A stretch of DNA of 64,000 bases from an uncultured Campylobacter sp. (GCF_938039245.1 NZ_CALHVN010000040.1:1-64000); one strand, 5' to 3'; shown: positions 8,399 through 19,594, numbered from the stretch's first letter. The notes: generated by a model from the sequence alone, not told the origin. Translations and numbers: made by a program.

Positions 8399-9306
8399 CC
8401 TTGCTCCTTTGTCGCGCTCGGGTCGTTTTTGGCTTTAAATTTATAAATTTGCGACCCGTAAAATCAGAGAATATACATAAATTTGTTTTAAACGACTATT
8501 AAATTTAAGCTAAGCTCCGTAAAAAGGTGAAAACAGACCAAGGGTCATAAAAGCTCAGACTAAATTTAGACGCCGCCCTAAAATTTATAAATTTAAACGC
8601 CGCGAAAAAGGCAAAAATTTTTGTATGGGTTTAGGTTTGGGCTTGGTACGGCAAGCTCGTTATTTTAAACGGTTTTGGTATTTATTTACGTTTCTACGCC
8701 GTTTAAAAAAATTTAGAGCGATAAATCGCAAAAGCGCCTAGGTTGGCGAGCTAAAAAACGCTTGCGTGTCGCGTTTAGGGGGGGCTACGCTAAAAACGCA
8801 GACATTTTGGCTAGATAGGGCTAAATTTACGGCTCAAAGGACATTAGCAAAATTTGGATGTTTGTAAATTTGAAGGCGTTAAATTTGACGTATTTTAGGC
8901 TAAATTTAGCGGCAAATAACGCAAAAAATCAAAGGCTATAAACTCGCTCTAGCCTTTTACTTTAGTATATGCCGCGTCTTTGCGCTTCCTGAGCTTATTG
9001 GCTTGTTGTTAGGACAGTCCTCTTAACTGATTTTAGCTAGTTCTATTTGCGCCGTCTATGCCTTTTTGGCGATCTGTGTTAAATTTTCCATAACTCATTT
9101 TGATTCGGCGCTACATTTATAAATATCAAATCTAAGACTAAAATAAAAGATTAACAATATATAAATTTTAAAAATGAAACGTAATCCTACCGCGCCGAAT
9201 TTTATCTACGTTAAATTTATAAGTGCGGTGCAGAAAGACAAACGCTACGTTAAAGCATAAGTAAGCAGCAGACTTAACCGCCGTAAAACAAAAGCTCGCT
9301 TAAGCA
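8399..9306. other. 900-bp gene-free stretch
   Basis: No reading frame with coding character, tRNA or repeat array is visible on either strand. The DNA is full of TAAATTTA-type words. It must contain the promoter of the leftward membrane-protein trio on its left side. It may be eroded coding DNA, but I cannot identify a product. Confidence 0.4.
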
Positions 9307-10113
9307 CTACTTAAATCTTTTTTCTAAAATTTTAGAAAATTCCCAAGTCTTTCTAGCTTCGCTCAGTTCTTTTTTTTCGAGTTTTGCTACCATCATCTCC
9401 TCGTTTTTGCCTAGGCGTGAAACCACCTCGCCAAAGGGGCTAATAAGCATCGAATCGCCGTAAAAGCTCCACTGTTCGCCGCTTGCGGCCTTGTGGTTGC
9501 CGACTCGGTTTACGCGCAGGACGTAGACGTTGTTTGTAAAGGCGCGGGTTTTTAGCAGCTCCTCCCAGCGCGACTCGCTAAAAAACGTGCACGCGGTAGG
9601 AACTACTACGGCATCGACTTTCTTGCGCGCCATATACGCCCACGCCGCGCCAAAATGCGCCTCAAAGCCAAACATCACGCCGATTTTAAATTTTTCGTAG
9701 CTAAAGACGGGTAAATTTAGCTCGCCCTCGTCTTTGTTGGTAAAAAATTTCGCCTCGTTCCAGTGCGGGTAGGGCATCAAGATCTGCTGCTCGTAAAAGC
9801 GCGAGGACGCGGGGCTAAATCTCGCCGCGACCTTTACAAAGCCTTTGCCTTTGGGTAGTACGAGCGGGGCTAGGATTTCTAGATTGTATTTTTGCGCCAT
9901 CGCGGCAAGCGCATGCTTTTTGCGCTCGCTTTGCTCCTTGATGAGGCTTTTTGGCATGAGCTCAAGCTCTTTAAAAAAGCTATTTAGCACGTATTCTCCG
10001 AGCACCACGAGCCTAGCGCCCTCATCCGCGCAAATCCTAAAATAATAGTCTAACCGCGACTCGCTCATGGGCTGAGTCGGCAGCTGCAAGGCGCAAACGG
10101 CTGCGCTACTCAT
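9307..10113 (-). CDS. Carbon-nitrogen hydrolase (nitrilase superfamily), unusual active site
   Basis: 268 residues with the alpha-beta-beta-alpha nitrilase fold. Members use a Glu-Lys-Cys triad to hydrolyse amides or nitriles. The Glu (LGEYVL, E40) and the Cys (PTACTFF, C175) are plain, and a second Glu lies in HWNEAKFF. In the position where the Lys is expected (usual Y-x-K-x-x-L) this protein has YEQQIL, so Gln109 appears to replace the catalytic Lys. It may be a divergent or inactive member. Its ATG overlaps the end of xseB by 8 nt, making it the last gene of the ileS operon, the same position as C. jejuni Cj1056c. Substrate unknown. Confidence 0.8.
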   Translation of the reverse strand: MSSAAVCALQLPTQPMSESRLDYYFRICADEGARLVVLGEYVLNSFFKELELMPKSLIKEQSERKKHALAAMAQKYNLEILAPLVLPKGKGFVKVAARFSPASSRFYEQQILMPYPHWNEAKFFTNKDEGELNLPVFSYEKFKIGVMFGFEAHFGAAWAYMARKKVDAVVVPTACTFFSESRWEELLKTRAFTNNVYVLRVNRVGNHKAASGEQWSFYGDSMLISPFGEVVSRLGKNEEMMVAKLEKKELSEARKTWEFSKILEKRFK

Positions 10114-10300
10114 CGTCCGCGTCCTTTACGACTAGCTTTGCATTTTGCAGGATTTTGTCTGCTTCCTCGAGCAGCTTTTTGCCCTCTTTGTGTAGCTTGA
10201 CGCTTTGCTCTAGGCTTAAATTTTCATCGCCGAGCTGTTTTAAAATTTCATTTGCTTTGGCGAGTTTACTCTCAAAATCCTCGCTTAAATTTTCACTCAT
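10106..10300 (-). CDS. xseB: Exodeoxyribonuclease VII small subunit
   Basis: 64 residues, of which about residues 6-55 are the XseB helical hairpin (FESKLAKANEILKQLGDENL, then LEQSVKLHKEGKKLLEEADK). It binds the catalytic XseA subunit in several copies to form the single-strand exonuclease used in repair. It overlaps metX (10293) and the C-N hydrolase (10106), so it is translated within the operon. xseA is not in the window. The acidic, lysine-rich composition and short length fit the family well. Confidence 0.88.
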   Translation of the reverse strand: MSENLSEDFESKLAKANEILKQLGDENLSLEQSVKLHKEGKKLLEEADKILQNAKLVVKDADDE

Positions 10301-11393
10301 CTAAAACCTTTTTTATGATTTTTTCAAATTTATCTACTTCGACCAAAAACGCGTCGTGACCGTAGTCGCTGTCTATCTCGTGGTAGTCGCACGCCTTGCC
10401 GATGCCGCGTAGCGTCTCGTGCATCTGCTGCATACAGCTTGGCGGAAACAGCATATCGCCGCTAAATGCTATAAGCGTAACTTTGGCGCAAACGGGCGAG
10501 AGAGCGTGCGCTAGGTCGTCGTAGTGGCGCGTGCAGTCAAAGATATTCATCATCTTTACTATATAAAGGTAGCTCAGCGGATCAAAGCGCTTGGGAAAAC
10601 CGCGGCCGTTGTACTCCATATAGCGATCGACCTGAAACCGCCCCGTAAGCTCGTAAAGGCCGTCGGTCTCGACGTAGTTGCGGCCGAATTTGGAGTCCAT
10701 GGAGCTAGGAGAAAGAAAGCTGATGTGCCCCGCCATGCGTCCTAGCGCCATGCCGGTTAGCCCCTGCGCGGCGATGTCGTTTTCGTCGTACTGGCCGTCT
10801 TTGAAACCAGGATCGCGCAGGATGCCCTCGATCGCGATTTTGTTAAACGCGATCGCCCAGGCCTTGCATTGATAGGTGCTGGCTAAAATGATGACGTTTT
10901 TAGCAAAATTCGGAAACTCGATCGCAAAGCAAAGCGCTTGCATACCGCCTAGGCTACCGCCCGCGACCGCATGCGCTCGCTCGATACCTAAGTGCTTAAA
11001 AAGCCTCATCTGCGCTTTTACTACGTCGCTGATGGTTAGCACAGGAAAGCGCAAGCGATACTGCTTGCCCGTGCTTTTTTCGATACTGAGCGGATTTGTC
11101 GAGCCGAAATTTGAGCCGAGGATGTTTACGCAGATGACGAAAAATTTGCTCGTATCTATGCCCTTGCCCTCGCCCACTAGCGCGTCCCACCAGCCGAATT
11201 TCTGCTCGTTTTCGTATCTGCCCGCGGCGTGGTGGCTACCGGTTAGAGCGTGACATACGACTATGACGTTGCTTTTATCCTCGTTTAGCTCGCCGTATGT
11301 TTCGTAGGCTAGCTCAAATTCGGGTAAAATTCGGCCGCTCTCAAGATAAAGCGGCTCATTAAATTTTACCTTGCCGGTTTTTAAATTTAACAC
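10293..11393 (-). CDS. metX: Homoserine O-acetyltransferase
   Basis: 366 residues, an alpha/beta hydrolase. It acetylates homoserine (acetyl-CoA donor) for methionine synthesis by direct sulfhydrylation, which uses sulfide. The nucleophile elbow is GGSLGGMQ (Ser147). The acid lies near FSGDMLFPP and the His in SDYGHDAFL near the C-terminus. The start is GTG at 11393, overlapping the guaB stop by one base (TAGTG), so the two are coupled. Succinyl- versus acetyl-CoA use cannot be read by eye; MetX enzymes of this group usually use acetyl-CoA. The sulfide-producing cys operon at 49683-59771 could feed the step that follows. Confidence 0.92.
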   Translation of the reverse strand: MLNLKTGKVKFNEPLYLESGRILPEFELAYETYGELNEDKSNVIVVCHALTGSHHAAGRYENEQKFGWWDALVGEGKGIDTSKFFVICVNILGSNFGSTNPLSIEKSTGKQYRLRFPVLTISDVVKAQMRLFKHLGIERAHAVAGGSLGGMQALCFAIEFPNFAKNVIILASTYQCKAWAIAFNKIAIEGILRDPGFKDGQYDENDIAAQGLTGMALGRMAGHISFLSPSSMDSKFGRNYVETDGLYELTGRFQVDRYMEYNGRGFPKRFDPLSYLYIVKMMNIFDCTRHYDDLAHALSPVCAKVTLIAFSGDMLFPPSCMQQMHETLRGIGKACDYHEIDSDYGHDAFLVEVDKFEKIIKKVLDE

Positions 11394-12841
11394 TAATTGA
11401 CTTTGTAGTTAGGGGCTTCTTGCGTGATTACTACGTCGTGGACGTGGCTTTCTTTTAGTCCTGCGCTCGTGATCTCCACAAACTCGGCTCTTTCTTGAAA
11501 GTCCGCGATATCCTTTGCACCCACGTAACCCATCGAGCTTCGCAGGCCGCCCACCATCTGATGCACGACGTCTTTTATAGAGCCCGCATACGGCACGCGG
11601 CCTTCGATACCCTCGGGCACGAGCTTATCTTGCGCAGTGCCTTCTTGAAAATACCTATCGCTGCTGCCTTTGGTCATCGCGCCGATGCTACCCATGCCGC
11701 GGTAGGTTTTATACTGGCGTCCTTGAAAGGTTATCATCTCTCCGGGACTCTCGTCGCAGCCTGCTAAAAGGCTACCGACCATGATGCAGCTAGCGCCGGC
11801 GGCTAGGGCTTTAGCTAGGTCGCCGGAGTATTTTATACCGCCGTCTGCGATTACCGGGATGCCGTATTTTTTAGCTTGCGTAGCGCAGTCGTCGATGGCT
11901 GAAATTTGCGGTACGCCTACGCCCGCGACTATACGAGTGGTGCAGATGGAGCCGGGTCCTATGCCTACTTTTATACCGTCAGCGCCGGCCTGCGCTAGGT
12001 CTTTAACGGCGGCTGGGTTCGCGATGTTGCCGACTACGACGTCTACGTTTAAATTCGACTTGACCCATTTTAGAGTGTCGATGATGCCTTTTGAGTGTCC
12101 GTGCGCGGAGTCGATAACGATGACGTCTACGCCCGCTTCGGTAAGAGCGCGAGCTCTCTCGAAGTGTCCTACTCCGATGGCTGCGGCGGCTCTTAGACGG
12201 CCTAGCTTATCTTTGTTGGCGTTTGGATACTCTTTTCGCTTTTTTAGGTCTTTTATGGTTATAAGACCCTCTAAGCGGCCGTCCTTATCGATGATAGGGA
12301 GCTTTTCTACGCGGTTTGAGTGGAAAATTTTCTCCGCTTCGTCTAACGTGCAGCCTTTTGGAGCCGTGATGAGCGGGGCTTTAGTCATCCTATCTTTTAC
12401 CGGAGTGCCTCTGTTTGTCTCAAAGCGCAAATCGCGGTTGGTAAGAATGCCGATTAAAATTTTATTCTCATCCACGACCGGAACGCCCGAGATATGAAGG
12501 TCGGCCATGAGATCAAGCGCCTCGCCTACGGTAGCGTCGGGGCTAACGGAGATCGGATCGAAGATCACGCCGCTCTCGCTTTTTTTGACGCGGCGTACTT
12601 CGTGCACCTGCGATGCGACGTCCATATTTTTGTGTATGACGCCAAGGCCTCCTAGACGCGCCATCATGATAGCTGCTCTATGCTCAGTTACCGTATCCAT
12701 CGCGGCTGAGACGAGAGGGATGTTTAGTGAGACGTTTTTACTAAACATTGTTTTTATATCGACCTCTTTAGGCAAAATTTCAGAATACTGAGGCACCAAA
12801 AGAACATCCTCGAAGGTCAAAGCTCGCTTAATTATCTTCAT
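11393..12841 (-). CDS. guaB: Inosine-5'-monophosphate dehydrogenase
   Basis: 482 residues. It oxidises IMP to XMP with NAD, the committing step of GMP synthesis, in the cytoplasm. The TIM barrel starts at once ([14 protein letters not shown]) and is interrupted by a pair of CBS domains at about 95-205. The catalytic loop is [11 protein letters not shown] near residue 300, with the substrate-binding cysteine. The flap and MGSIGAM region follow. Its ATG lies 4 nt after the gatA stop within the ileS operon. Length and all motifs are normal. Confidence 0.97.
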   Translation of the reverse strand: MKIIKRALTFEDVLLVPQYSEILPKEVDIKTMFSKNVSLNIPLVSAAMDTVTEHRAAIMMARLGGLGVIHKNMDVASQVHEVRRVKKSESGVIFDPISVSPDATVGEALDLMADLHISGVPVVDENKILIGILTNRDLRFETNRGTPVKDRMTKAPLITAPKGCTLDEAEKIFHSNRVEKLPIIDKDGRLEGLITIKDLKKRKEYPNANKDKLGRLRAAAAIGVGHFERARALTEAGVDVIVIDSAHGHSKGIIDTLKWVKSNLNVDVVVGNIANPAAVKDLAQAGADGIKVGIGPGSICTTRIVAGVGVPQISAIDDCATQAKKYGIPVIADGGIKYSGDLAKALAAGASCIMVGSLLAGCDESPGEMITFQGRQYKTYRGMGSIGAMTKGSSDRYFQEGTAQDKLVPEGIEGRVPYAGSIKDVVHQMVGGLRSSMGYVGAKDIADFQERAEFVEITSAGLKESHVHDVVITQEAPNYKVN

Positions 12842-12844
12842 CTT

Positions 12845-14203
12845 TTATCCTTTTATTAAATTTTCAAGGCTAAGAGCGCCCTCTAGTAGCGTTTTTTCAT
12901 CCCACGCTTTGGCAATGAGTTGAGCTGAGACGTTTAGTCCGTCTGCGTCTTTGCCTACGGGAACCGAGATGGCGGGTAAGCCGGCTAAATTTACGCTGAT
13001 CGTGTAAATATCCGATAAATAGGCCTCTAGCGGATCTTTTAGATCGCCGAATTTATACGCCGTACGAGGGGCGACGGGCATAAAAATGAGGTCGCATTCG
13101 CTCAAAATCCGCTCGTATTTAGCTTTAGCGTAGGCTCGAGCTTTTTGCGCTTTGATGTAATACGCGTCGTAATAGCCGCTGCTAAGCACGAAAGTACCTA
13201 GCAGGATTCGTCTTTTTACCTCTTCGCCAAAGCCCTCCGAGCGCGAATTTACGTAAAGTTCTTTTAAATTTTTAGCCTCTGCCCTGCGTCCGTATCTCAC
13301 TCCGTCGTAGCGGCTGAGATTTGCGCTGGCTTCAGCGGTGGCGATGATGTAGTAAGTTGCGATGTCGCATTTTGAATTTTCTAAATTTTTATAGATTATT
13401 TTATGACCTGCGGATTTTAAAATATCGACCGCTTTTAAAAGCGCTTTTTTAGTCTCCTCTGAGGCCTCGTTTACGTAGTTTTCGATTACGCAGATCGTGA
13501 GCTTTTTGTTTGAGTCTAGCTTATCTGCGATGCTCTCAAATTTTATATCCGCGCTCGTGCTGTCTTTATCGTCGTGGCCGGCGATGATGTCGTATAGGAT
13601 CGCGGCGTCTTCTACGTTTTGCGTTATAGGGCCGATTTGATCGAGCGAGCTGGAGTAAGCGCCAAGACCGTAGCGGCTAACGCGCCCGTAGGTGGGCTTT
13701 AGTCCGACGCAGCCGCAAAATGCCGCAGGCTGGCGTATCGAGCCGCCCGTATCGCTGCCTAGGGCGGCAACCGCTAGCCCCGCCGCTACCGCAGCCGCCG
13801 AGCCGCCCGAGCTGCCGCCCGGTACTCTTTCTCGGTTTAGGGGATTTAGCGTTTTGCCGTAGTAGCTACTTTCGGTCGTACTTCCCATGGCAAATTCGTC
13901 CATATTCGTGCGGCCAAACGGCGCTAAGCCCGCCGCTAGCAGCTTTTCGACGACGGTCGCGTTATAAGGCGCGACGTATCCTTGCAAAATTTTAGACGCG
14001 CACGTGACGCTCCAGCCTTTTACCTGGATGTTGTCTTTGATAGCGATCGGCACGCCCGCGCCCAGTTTGCCAAGCGGCAAATTTGCCAGCTGCTCGACGT
14101 AAGCGCCGAGTTCTTTGTCTGCGAAAATTTTCTTTTCTAGCTCGTTTCTAAGCTCGGCTACTTCGCCCGCGCTTAGCTTTAGAGCTTGCTTTAAAGTTAT
14201 CAT
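12845..14203 (-). CDS. gatA: Glutamyl-tRNA(Gln) amidotransferase subunit A
   Basis: 452 residues. GatA releases ammonia from glutamine; GatB uses it to turn Glu-tRNA(Gln) into Gln-tRNA(Gln). Campylobacterota lack GlnRS and depend on it. The amidase-signature triad is clear: K56 (IAIKDNI), S131 ([10 protein letters not shown]) and S155 ([11 protein letters not shown]), with the usual spacing. Its ATG overlaps the TGA of the 36-residue gene upstream (ATGA). gatB and gatC are not in the window. The order with ileS and guaB matches C. jejuni. Confidence 0.96.
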   Translation of the reverse strand: MITLKQALKLSAGEVAELRNELEKKIFADKELGAYVEQLANLPLGKLGAGVPIAIKDNIQVKGWSVTCASKILQGYVAPYNATVVEKLLAAGLAPFGRTNMDEFAMGSTTESSYYGKTLNPLNRERVPGGSSGGSAAAVAAGLAVAALGSDTGGSIRQPAAFCGCVGLKPTYGRVSRYGLGAYSSSLDQIGPITQNVEDAAILYDIIAGHDDKDSTSADIKFESIADKLDSNKKLTICVIENYVNEASEETKKALLKAVDILKSAGHKIIYKNLENSKCDIATYYIIATAEASANLSRYDGVRYGRRAEAKNLKELYVNSRSEGFGEEVKRRILLGTFVLSSGYYDAYYIKAQKARAYAKAKYERILSECDLIFMPVAPRTAYKFGDLKDPLEAYLSDIYTISVNLAGLPAISVPVGKDADGLNVSAQLIAKAWDEKTLLEGALSLENLIKG

Positions 14204-14310
14204 TTTTTATCCTTAAATTTATTTACCGCTACGATGCCTACGGCCGTAACCGCGAGTATCGCCGCGATGGTCGCCGCTACGAAGCTAAAGCTAACCGGCT
14301 CAGAGAGCAT
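14200..14310 (-). CDS. 36-residue single-helix membrane protein
   Basis: A very short gene between ileS and gatA. It begins [15 protein letters not shown], has one hydrophobic helix over about residues 8-29 and ends in the basic tail NKFKDKK. Its ATG (14310) lies 11 nt inside the end of ileS, and its TGA overlaps the gatA ATG, so it is translationally coupled on both sides. This argues that it is real. C. jejuni has a comparably placed small hydrophobic gene (Cj1060c) between ileS and gatA. Its role is unknown; positive charges after the helix suggest an N-out, C-in orientation. Confidence 0.7.
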   Translation of the reverse strand: MLSEPVSFSFVAATIAAILAVTAVGIVAVNKFKDKK

Positions 14311-17056
14311 TTAGCGCCTTTTCGCATCTAGGGCAGGTTTCGCCGTCGTGCTTAGCGGTAAATTTCCAGCATCTCGGGCATTTGAAGCGTTTTGATAAAA
14401 CAAGCTTAAATTTATCGTTTCCGACGTCAAATTCGGCTAAGCCGTCGCTGCCGTCTAGGCTTTGGACGTCGCTAACCATATACCAGTCGCTGATTTCGTT
14501 TATATCTTCGCTCAGAATCAAATTTGAGCTGGTTTGCAGTACGAGTTCTAGGGTCGATTTTATCTTTTTATCTTTTTTGAGTACGTCGATTAGCTCGAAA
14601 AACTTCTCGCGGCTAGCCACTAGCAGCTCGTCATCCACGTTAAACTCAAAATCTAGCGGTGCGTACTCTAGATCAAAGGCGTCGGTTGCACCGTTTTTTA
14701 TGATCTTAGGCGCATAGTCCATCGCTTCATCCACGGTGTAGGTTAGCGTCGGAGCGATGAGCGGTAGGAGCGCTCTGGTGATTAGCGCCATGGCGCTTTG
14801 AGCCGAGCGGCGCGTATCGCTGTCTTTGGCGTCGCAGTATAGGCGGTCTTTGCAGATATCAAGATATATGCCGCTTAAATCCGCGCTTAAGAAATTCATC
14901 AGCAGGCTAAAGCCCTTTGAAAAGTCGTAATTTCTAAACGCCGTTTCAGCCTCGTCGAATGCTTTTTTCGCGCGGCTTAGTATCCAGCGGTCTAAGATGT
15001 TGAAATTTGACGTTTCGATATCTTCTAGATCGTTTACGTTGGCTAGTAGAAATCTTATCGTATTGCGTATTTTTCGGTATTGTTCGCTTACTTGTTTTAG
15101 GATATTTTCGCTGATTTTTAGGTCGCTGGAGTAGTCGCTAAGCGCAACCCAAAGGCGTAAAATTTCCACGCCGTAGGTTTTAGCGACGTCCGCCGGAGCT
15201 ACGACGTTGCCCTTGCTTTTACTCATCTTTTGACCGTTTTCATCGACTGTAAAGCCGTGCGTGAGCACGTTTCTATACGGCGCTCTTCCTTGCGCGGCGC
15301 AGCTTAGCAGTAGCGAGCTTTGAAACCAGCCTCTGTGCTGATCGCTTCCCTCTAGGTACATATCCGCAGGATAGCTGCCCGCATCGTAGTCGCCGCTTTT
15401 TAGCACCGCAGCCCACGTCGAGCCGCTGTCAAACCAGACGTCGAGGATGTCCATAACTTTTTCTAAATTTTGCGGATCGTATTTGCAGTTTGCAGGCAAG
15501 AGATCCTTTATCTCGCTATCCCACCACGCATCCGCGCCTTTTTGCTCAAATATCGCCGCGACGTTATCTAAAATTTCATCGTCAAATATCGGCTCTTTTG
15601 TATCCTTGCGTCTAAAAAACGCTATCGGCACGCCCCAGTCGCGTTGGCGCGAGATGCACCAGTCGGGACGATTTTCTATCATTGAGCCTATCCTTTTTAC
15701 GCCGCTTGCAGGGTAAAATTTGACGTTTTCTAGCTCTTTTAGCGCGACTTCTCGTAGCGTTTTGCCCTCGATTTTAGGCTCGTCCATCGCGATAAACCAC
15801 TGCTTGGTAGCGCGGTAGATAACGGGCTTATGCGTCCTCCAGCAAAACGGATACGAGTGGACGAATTTACTAACTTTTAGCAAATTTGAGCCTAGAAGCT
15901 CTAAAATTTTCTCGTTGGCTTTAAAGATATGCATACCGATTAGCTCGTCTACTACGTCATCTGGGAATAACTTTTTCGCCTTTAGCGTCTCGTCGTATAG
16001 ACCGCCTTCATCAACCGGCATGATGACTTCGATGCCGTATTTTAGGCTCACGTGGTAGTCGTCCTCGCCGTGACCGGGAGCTGTGTGAACCAGGCCCGTA
16101 CCGCCGTCCATCGTGACGTGATCGCCTAGGATAAATAGCGATTTTCTACCGTTTAGCGGGTTTATCGCGTGCAGATTTTCAAGCTCGGCGGAGGCGAATT
16201 CTTTTAAAATTTCGCCCTTAGTTAGCCCTTCTTTTTCCAGTTCGCCAAGCATCTCTTTGGCAAATATCAAATTTTCAGACGTTAAAACGTAAATTTCATT
16301 TGGACTTAGCGAGATGGCTTGGTTTGCCGGCAGCGTCCAAGGCGTGGTCGTCCAGATGACCGCTCGAGCGTCTTTCGCGCCGATTTTTGCGGCGGCTTCT
16401 TCGCCTAGTTTAAACGCGACGTAGATGCTGTAGTCCTCTTTATCCTCGTACTCGACCTCGGCTTCTGCTAGAGCGCTTCTAGCCGCCCAGCTCCAGTACA
16501 CCGGTTTGCTTCGCTCGACTAAAAGCCCGCGTTTGGCGACTTTGCAAAGCGTTTTGTAAATTTCTGCTTCAAATTTAAATTTCATCGTCAGATACGGGTC
16601 GTCCCAGTCGCTAGCGACGCCTAGCTGTTTAAAGCTCTCCTTTTGCACGCCGATAAATTCTCTGGCGTGCTCGCGGCAAAGCTCGCGGATTTGCGTTTTG
16701 CTGAGACTTTTTTTCTTCTCGCCCAGTTTTACCTCGACTTGCTGCTCGATCGGTAGCCCGTGGCAGTCCCAGCCAGGCGTAAATCTCACGTTTTCGCCGA
16801 AGAAATAGTGCGTTTTTAAGATAATGTCTTTTAGGGTTTTGTTTAGCGCGTGTCCGATGTGGATGTTGCCGTTGGCGTAGGGAGGGCCGTCGTGCAGAGT
16901 GAAGCTTTTAGCCGCTTTTTGCCTTTTAGCTTTCATTTTTTCGTAGATTTTTCTATCGTCAAACCACGATTTTAAGCGTTTGGGTTCGTTTTCCGGCAGG
17001 TTGCCGCGCATGGGAAATTCGGTGTTTGGAAGCAATAAAGTATCTTTGTAATCCAT
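14300..17056 (-). CDS. ileS: Isoleucyl-tRNA synthetase
   Basis: 918 residues, class I synthetase. The HIGH motif appears as [12 protein letters not shown] (about 65-75), the editing domain includes [12 protein letters not shown], the signature loop is KMSKSKGNV (about 600), and a C-terminal zinc site has two CxxC pairs (CPRCWKF and CPRCEKAL). All are typical of bacterial IleS. It is the first gene of a leftward operon running through the 36-residue protein, gatA, guaB, metX, xseB and the nitrilase-family gene. The upstream 120 bp is shared with the divergent cinA. Confidence 0.97.
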   Translation of the reverse strand: MDYKDTLLLPNTEFPMRGNLPENEPKRLKSWFDDRKIYEKMKAKRQKAAKSFTLHDGPPYANGNIHIGHALNKTLKDIILKTHYFFGENVRFTPGWDCHGLPIEQQVEVKLGEKKKSLSKTQIRELCREHAREFIGVQKESFKQLGVASDWDDPYLTMKFKFEAEIYKTLCKVAKRGLLVERSKPVYWSWAARSALAEAEVEYEDKEDYSIYVAFKLGEEAAAKIGAKDARAVIWTTTPWTLPANQAISLSPNEIYVLTSENLIFAKEMLGELEKEGLTKGEILKEFASAELENLHAINPLNGRKSLFILGDHVTMDGGTGLVHTAPGHGEDDYHVSLKYGIEVIMPVDEGGLYDETLKAKKLFPDDVVDELIGMHIFKANEKILELLGSNLLKVSKFVHSYPFCWRTHKPVIYRATKQWFIAMDEPKIEGKTLREVALKELENVKFYPASGVKRIGSMIENRPDWCISRQRDWGVPIAFFRRKDTKEPIFDDEILDNVAAIFEQKGADAWWDSEIKDLLPANCKYDPQNLEKVMDILDVWFDSGSTWAAVLKSGDYDAGSYPADMYLEGSDQHRGWFQSSLLLSCAAQGRAPYRNVLTHGFTVDENGQKMSKSKGNVVAPADVAKTYGVEILRLWVALSDYSSDLKISENILKQVSEQYRKIRNTIRFLLANVNDLEDIETSNFNILDRWILSRAKKAFDEAETAFRNYDFSKGFSLLMNFLSADLSGIYLDICKDRLYCDAKDSDTRRSAQSAMALITRALLPLIAPTLTYTVDEAMDYAPKIIKNGATDAFDLEYAPLDFEFNVDDELLVASREKFFELIDVLKKDKKIKSTLELVLQTSSNLILSEDINEISDWYMVSDVQSLDGSDGLAEFDVGNDKFKLVLSKRFKCPRCWKFTAKHDGETCPRCEKALNAL

Positions 17057-17177
17057 AGGTTCGCCTTGAAGTAAAAAATTGGTAGATTTTATCCAAACGG
17101 CGATTAAACGCTACTGAAAAAACGCTATTTTAAGCTAAATTTATGTAAGATATTTTTAGCTTTTAAAGGAGAAAACA

Positions 17178-18275
17178 GTGAAAAACGCACTACTGATCAT
17201 CGGCGAAGATATCGGCGTAAACGCGCCTTTTTTAGATTATATTATTTGCGCTTACAAGCGGCATTTCGGCGAGTTGGGCGAGTTTAGGTTTGTTAGTCGC
17301 AGCGACAAGGAACTGCCGTTTATCATCGAGCATCTTTGCGCGCGCTCGGACGGTCTTTGTATATTTGCGTCAAGTAAAAACTACTCCGTCGCGGCTAAAA
17401 TTTTAGCTACGCTTAGCGGCGACGTTTTGGAGCTAAAATCCCCTCAGATGCTAGCTCCCAGTAGAGCGGAAATCTTTAGCGATGAGAGCTTTTTAGTAAG
17501 ACTAGACCAAACATACGTAAATTTAATAAAAGCCGACGCAAATCAAAAATTGCCCGCCATAGAGATCAAAACGCAGCGCGATTTCGGATATTTTCACTTG
17601 GTAGACTTTGACGAGGAGAGCGCGAAAATCCTGCTCGAACCGCTAGCTAAAACATACGAAGTGCAGATTTATTCGTCTCAAATTTTATCAAATTTGGCGT
17701 TAATCAGAGTAGAAGCGAATAAATTCGGTCAAATCGGCGGCTTTATAAACGGCGCGAAAAATCTCTTTTCGGGCAAATTTTTTGAAGGCGAAGACATCGC
17801 GGCTCACGTAGCGCGTATACTTACGTCAAGCGGGCTGAAGCTTACCTTTGCTGAGTCTTGCACTGCGGGACTTGCGGCGGCAAAATTCGGCGCTTTTGCC
17901 GGAGTTTCGGCGGCATTTAACGGCTCGCTAGTGACCTACGCAAATAAGATGAAGCGCGACTGGCTGGGCGTTAGCGATGAAATTTTGCAAACCTACGGCG
18001 CGGTGAGCGAGCAGTGCGTGATGGCGATGCTAAAAGGCGCTCTAAAGGCGAGCGAATCGGACTTCTCTCTAGCTATCAGCGGTATCGCGGGGCCTGAGGG
18101 CGGTAGCGAGGCAAAGCCCGTGGGGACGGTATTTGTAGGAGCTTACGCAAAGGACGGCGAGTGTATCATCGAAAGGCTAAATTTAAACGGAGACCGCAAC
18201 TATATAAGAGAGCAAAGCGCGCTGGCTGCGTATGTTTGCCTACTAAAGCTAAAGCCGAGGCTGTTTTTAGCGTAA
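17178..18275 (+). CDS. cinA: CinA-family protein with nicotinamide-nucleotide amidohydrolase domain
   Basis: 365 residues. The C-terminal domain (about 205-360) is PncC-like: AESCTAGL with the nucleophilic Ser, a GSLVTYANKMK segment with the Tyr/Lys, and SGIAGPEGGS, KPVGTVF. Such domains deamidate NMN in pyridine-nucleotide recycling. The N-terminal half corresponds to the MoCF-like (COG1058) domain but is shorter and poorly conserved; I cannot see its usual metal and substrate motifs, so that activity may be lost. The start is GTG at 17178 behind AAAGGAG. It is divergent from ileS, as in C. jejuni. Confidence 0.82.
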   Translation: MKNALLIIGEDIGVNAPFLDYIICAYKRHFGELGEFRFVSRSDKELPFIIEHLCARSDGLCIFASSKNYSVAAKILATLSGDVLELKSPQMLAPSRAEIFSDESFLVRLDQTYVNLIKADANQKLPAIEIKTQRDFGYFHLVDFDEESAKILLEPLAKTYEVQIYSSQILSNLALIRVEANKFGQIGGFINGAKNLFSGKFFEGEDIAAHVARILTSSGLKLTFAESCTAGLAAAKFGAFAGVSAAFNGSLVTYANKMKRDWLGVSDEILQTYGAVSEQCVMAMLKGALKASESDFSLAISGIAGPEGGSEAKPVGTVFVGAYAKDGECIIERLNLNGDRNYIREQSALAAYVCLLKLKPRLFLA

Positions 18276-18466
18276 ATTTGGTCAAATTTGGTGAAATTTA
18301 CGCTCGCTAAAATTTAAAGCAGATGCGTTTTGTTGTATTAAATTTGCAAAAAACGGCAGTAAGTTTAAAATTTGCCGCCGTCTTGCGCGAGAGTAGAGTG
18401 TAAAACAGCTACGCTAGACTTAAAATTTAGCGCATTTAAGTCTAGCGGATAAAGTAAATTTGCGGA

Positions 18467-18844
18467 TTATTTTTGATACGGCGCAGTTTCGTAGCCTTGA
18501 TTTATTAGGCTGCTCATGCCGCCGTCAAGATTTATTATATTTAGCTCCGGCGAATCTATCGCCATAGCCGCCGCAGCGCTTCTACGCCCGCTCCTGCAAA
18601 TTAGCGCGACGGGCTTTTTTAGATCGAGATTGGCTTTTAGTTCGTTTAAAAAGCTATCTTTGTCGGCGGGGTTAAAAGTGATGGTCTTTGCGCCTTTTAT
18701 CACGCCCGTTTCCGCCCATTCAGAAGGCGTTCTGATATCCACGATTTGCTTGTAGTTTTTTATCGCCTCGGGACTAACTTGCACCGTAGTAATTTCAGCA
18801 AAAGCCATCGCTGCAGCCGCTCCTAAAAGTATAAATTTTCTCAT
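18467..18844 (-). CDS. Exported rhodanese-domain protein
   Basis: 125 residues with a signal peptide (MRKFILLGAAAAMAFA, cleavage near 17) followed by one rhodanese domain. The active loop is ALICRSGRRSAA with Cys near 83. The entry motif IVDIRTPSEWAETGVI is typical. Periplasmic single-domain rhodaneses may carry sulfane sulfur, but the physiological partner is unknown. The gene stands alone, convergent with cinA. Confidence 0.88.
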   Translation of the reverse strand: MRKFILLGAAAAMAFAEITTVQVSPEAIKNYKQIVDIRTPSEWAETGVIKGAKTITFNPADKDSFLNELKANLDLKKPVALICRSGRRSAAAAMAIDSPELNIINLDGGMSSLINQGYETAPYQK

Positions 18845-19594
18845 TTTTTCTCCTTAAATTTTGTAGCGCAAATATTAGCACCGAATTTTAAACATTTTGT
18901 CATTCTAAAGTCACTCCTAAATTTTTTATGAGCTAAGACGACGCAATCTCAAATTTACGTCAATGAAAAAAATAAAACATAAATTTGCGCTTTTTTGTTT
19001 TAATCGCCGCTTTATCCAAGGCATAGTTTTAGCAAAACCTCTTTTAAAACGCAGCCATAGCGATTTTTGTCGATTGTAAAATTATAAATTCTCCGGTTTT
19101 GCCGTATCTAGAGCTGCATTTTTGCCTCGCTCGGCGACCGAGGCGCAGCGATGCGAGCTTTTATGCCTGAGCGGTCTACTAAATTTTACTTCTAACGGTG
19201 GTTATCGTAGCTGCCTTAGCATCAAGCCGATAAAAACGCGCGACCGTCGAAGAAATATAAAATCTCTAAGCCAAAAGGCAAAACTTTTTGATTAAATTTT
19301 GGGCGCCCGAGCGCAGGGAGCGGCCTTTCGCTAGATAAAAGCCCACATTAGTTAAGCAATTTCGCTAGTAAACGTGCTAAAAAACAAGCTGAAATTAACG
19401 ATAGCATCAAACGGTTTTGGGTTAAATTTAGGCTTTTGCGGAGTTAAATTTAAAGTCGTCGCTAGTTTAAATTTACGGATTTACGATAAATTTAAATTTA
19501 GCTTTGCTTAAATTTAAATGGGCTTAGCATAGTCGCGCGATTTTTCGCTTTTGTCGTCTAAATTTGCTCGAAACGCGAATTTGACGGGACCCAC
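18845..19594. other. 750-bp gene-free stretch
   Basis: No gene is supported. The right part (19430-19520) is a dense run of AAATTTAAA-type words with several overlapping near-palindromes. The left end carries the promoter and ribosome binding site (AAGGAG at about 18849) of the rhodanese gene. Confidence 0.4.

Noticed and set aside
11781..12497. Long rightward frame of 238 codons inside guaB
   Set aside because: Antisense shadow of a well-conserved gene, Ser/Ala/Pro-rich and without a start signal.
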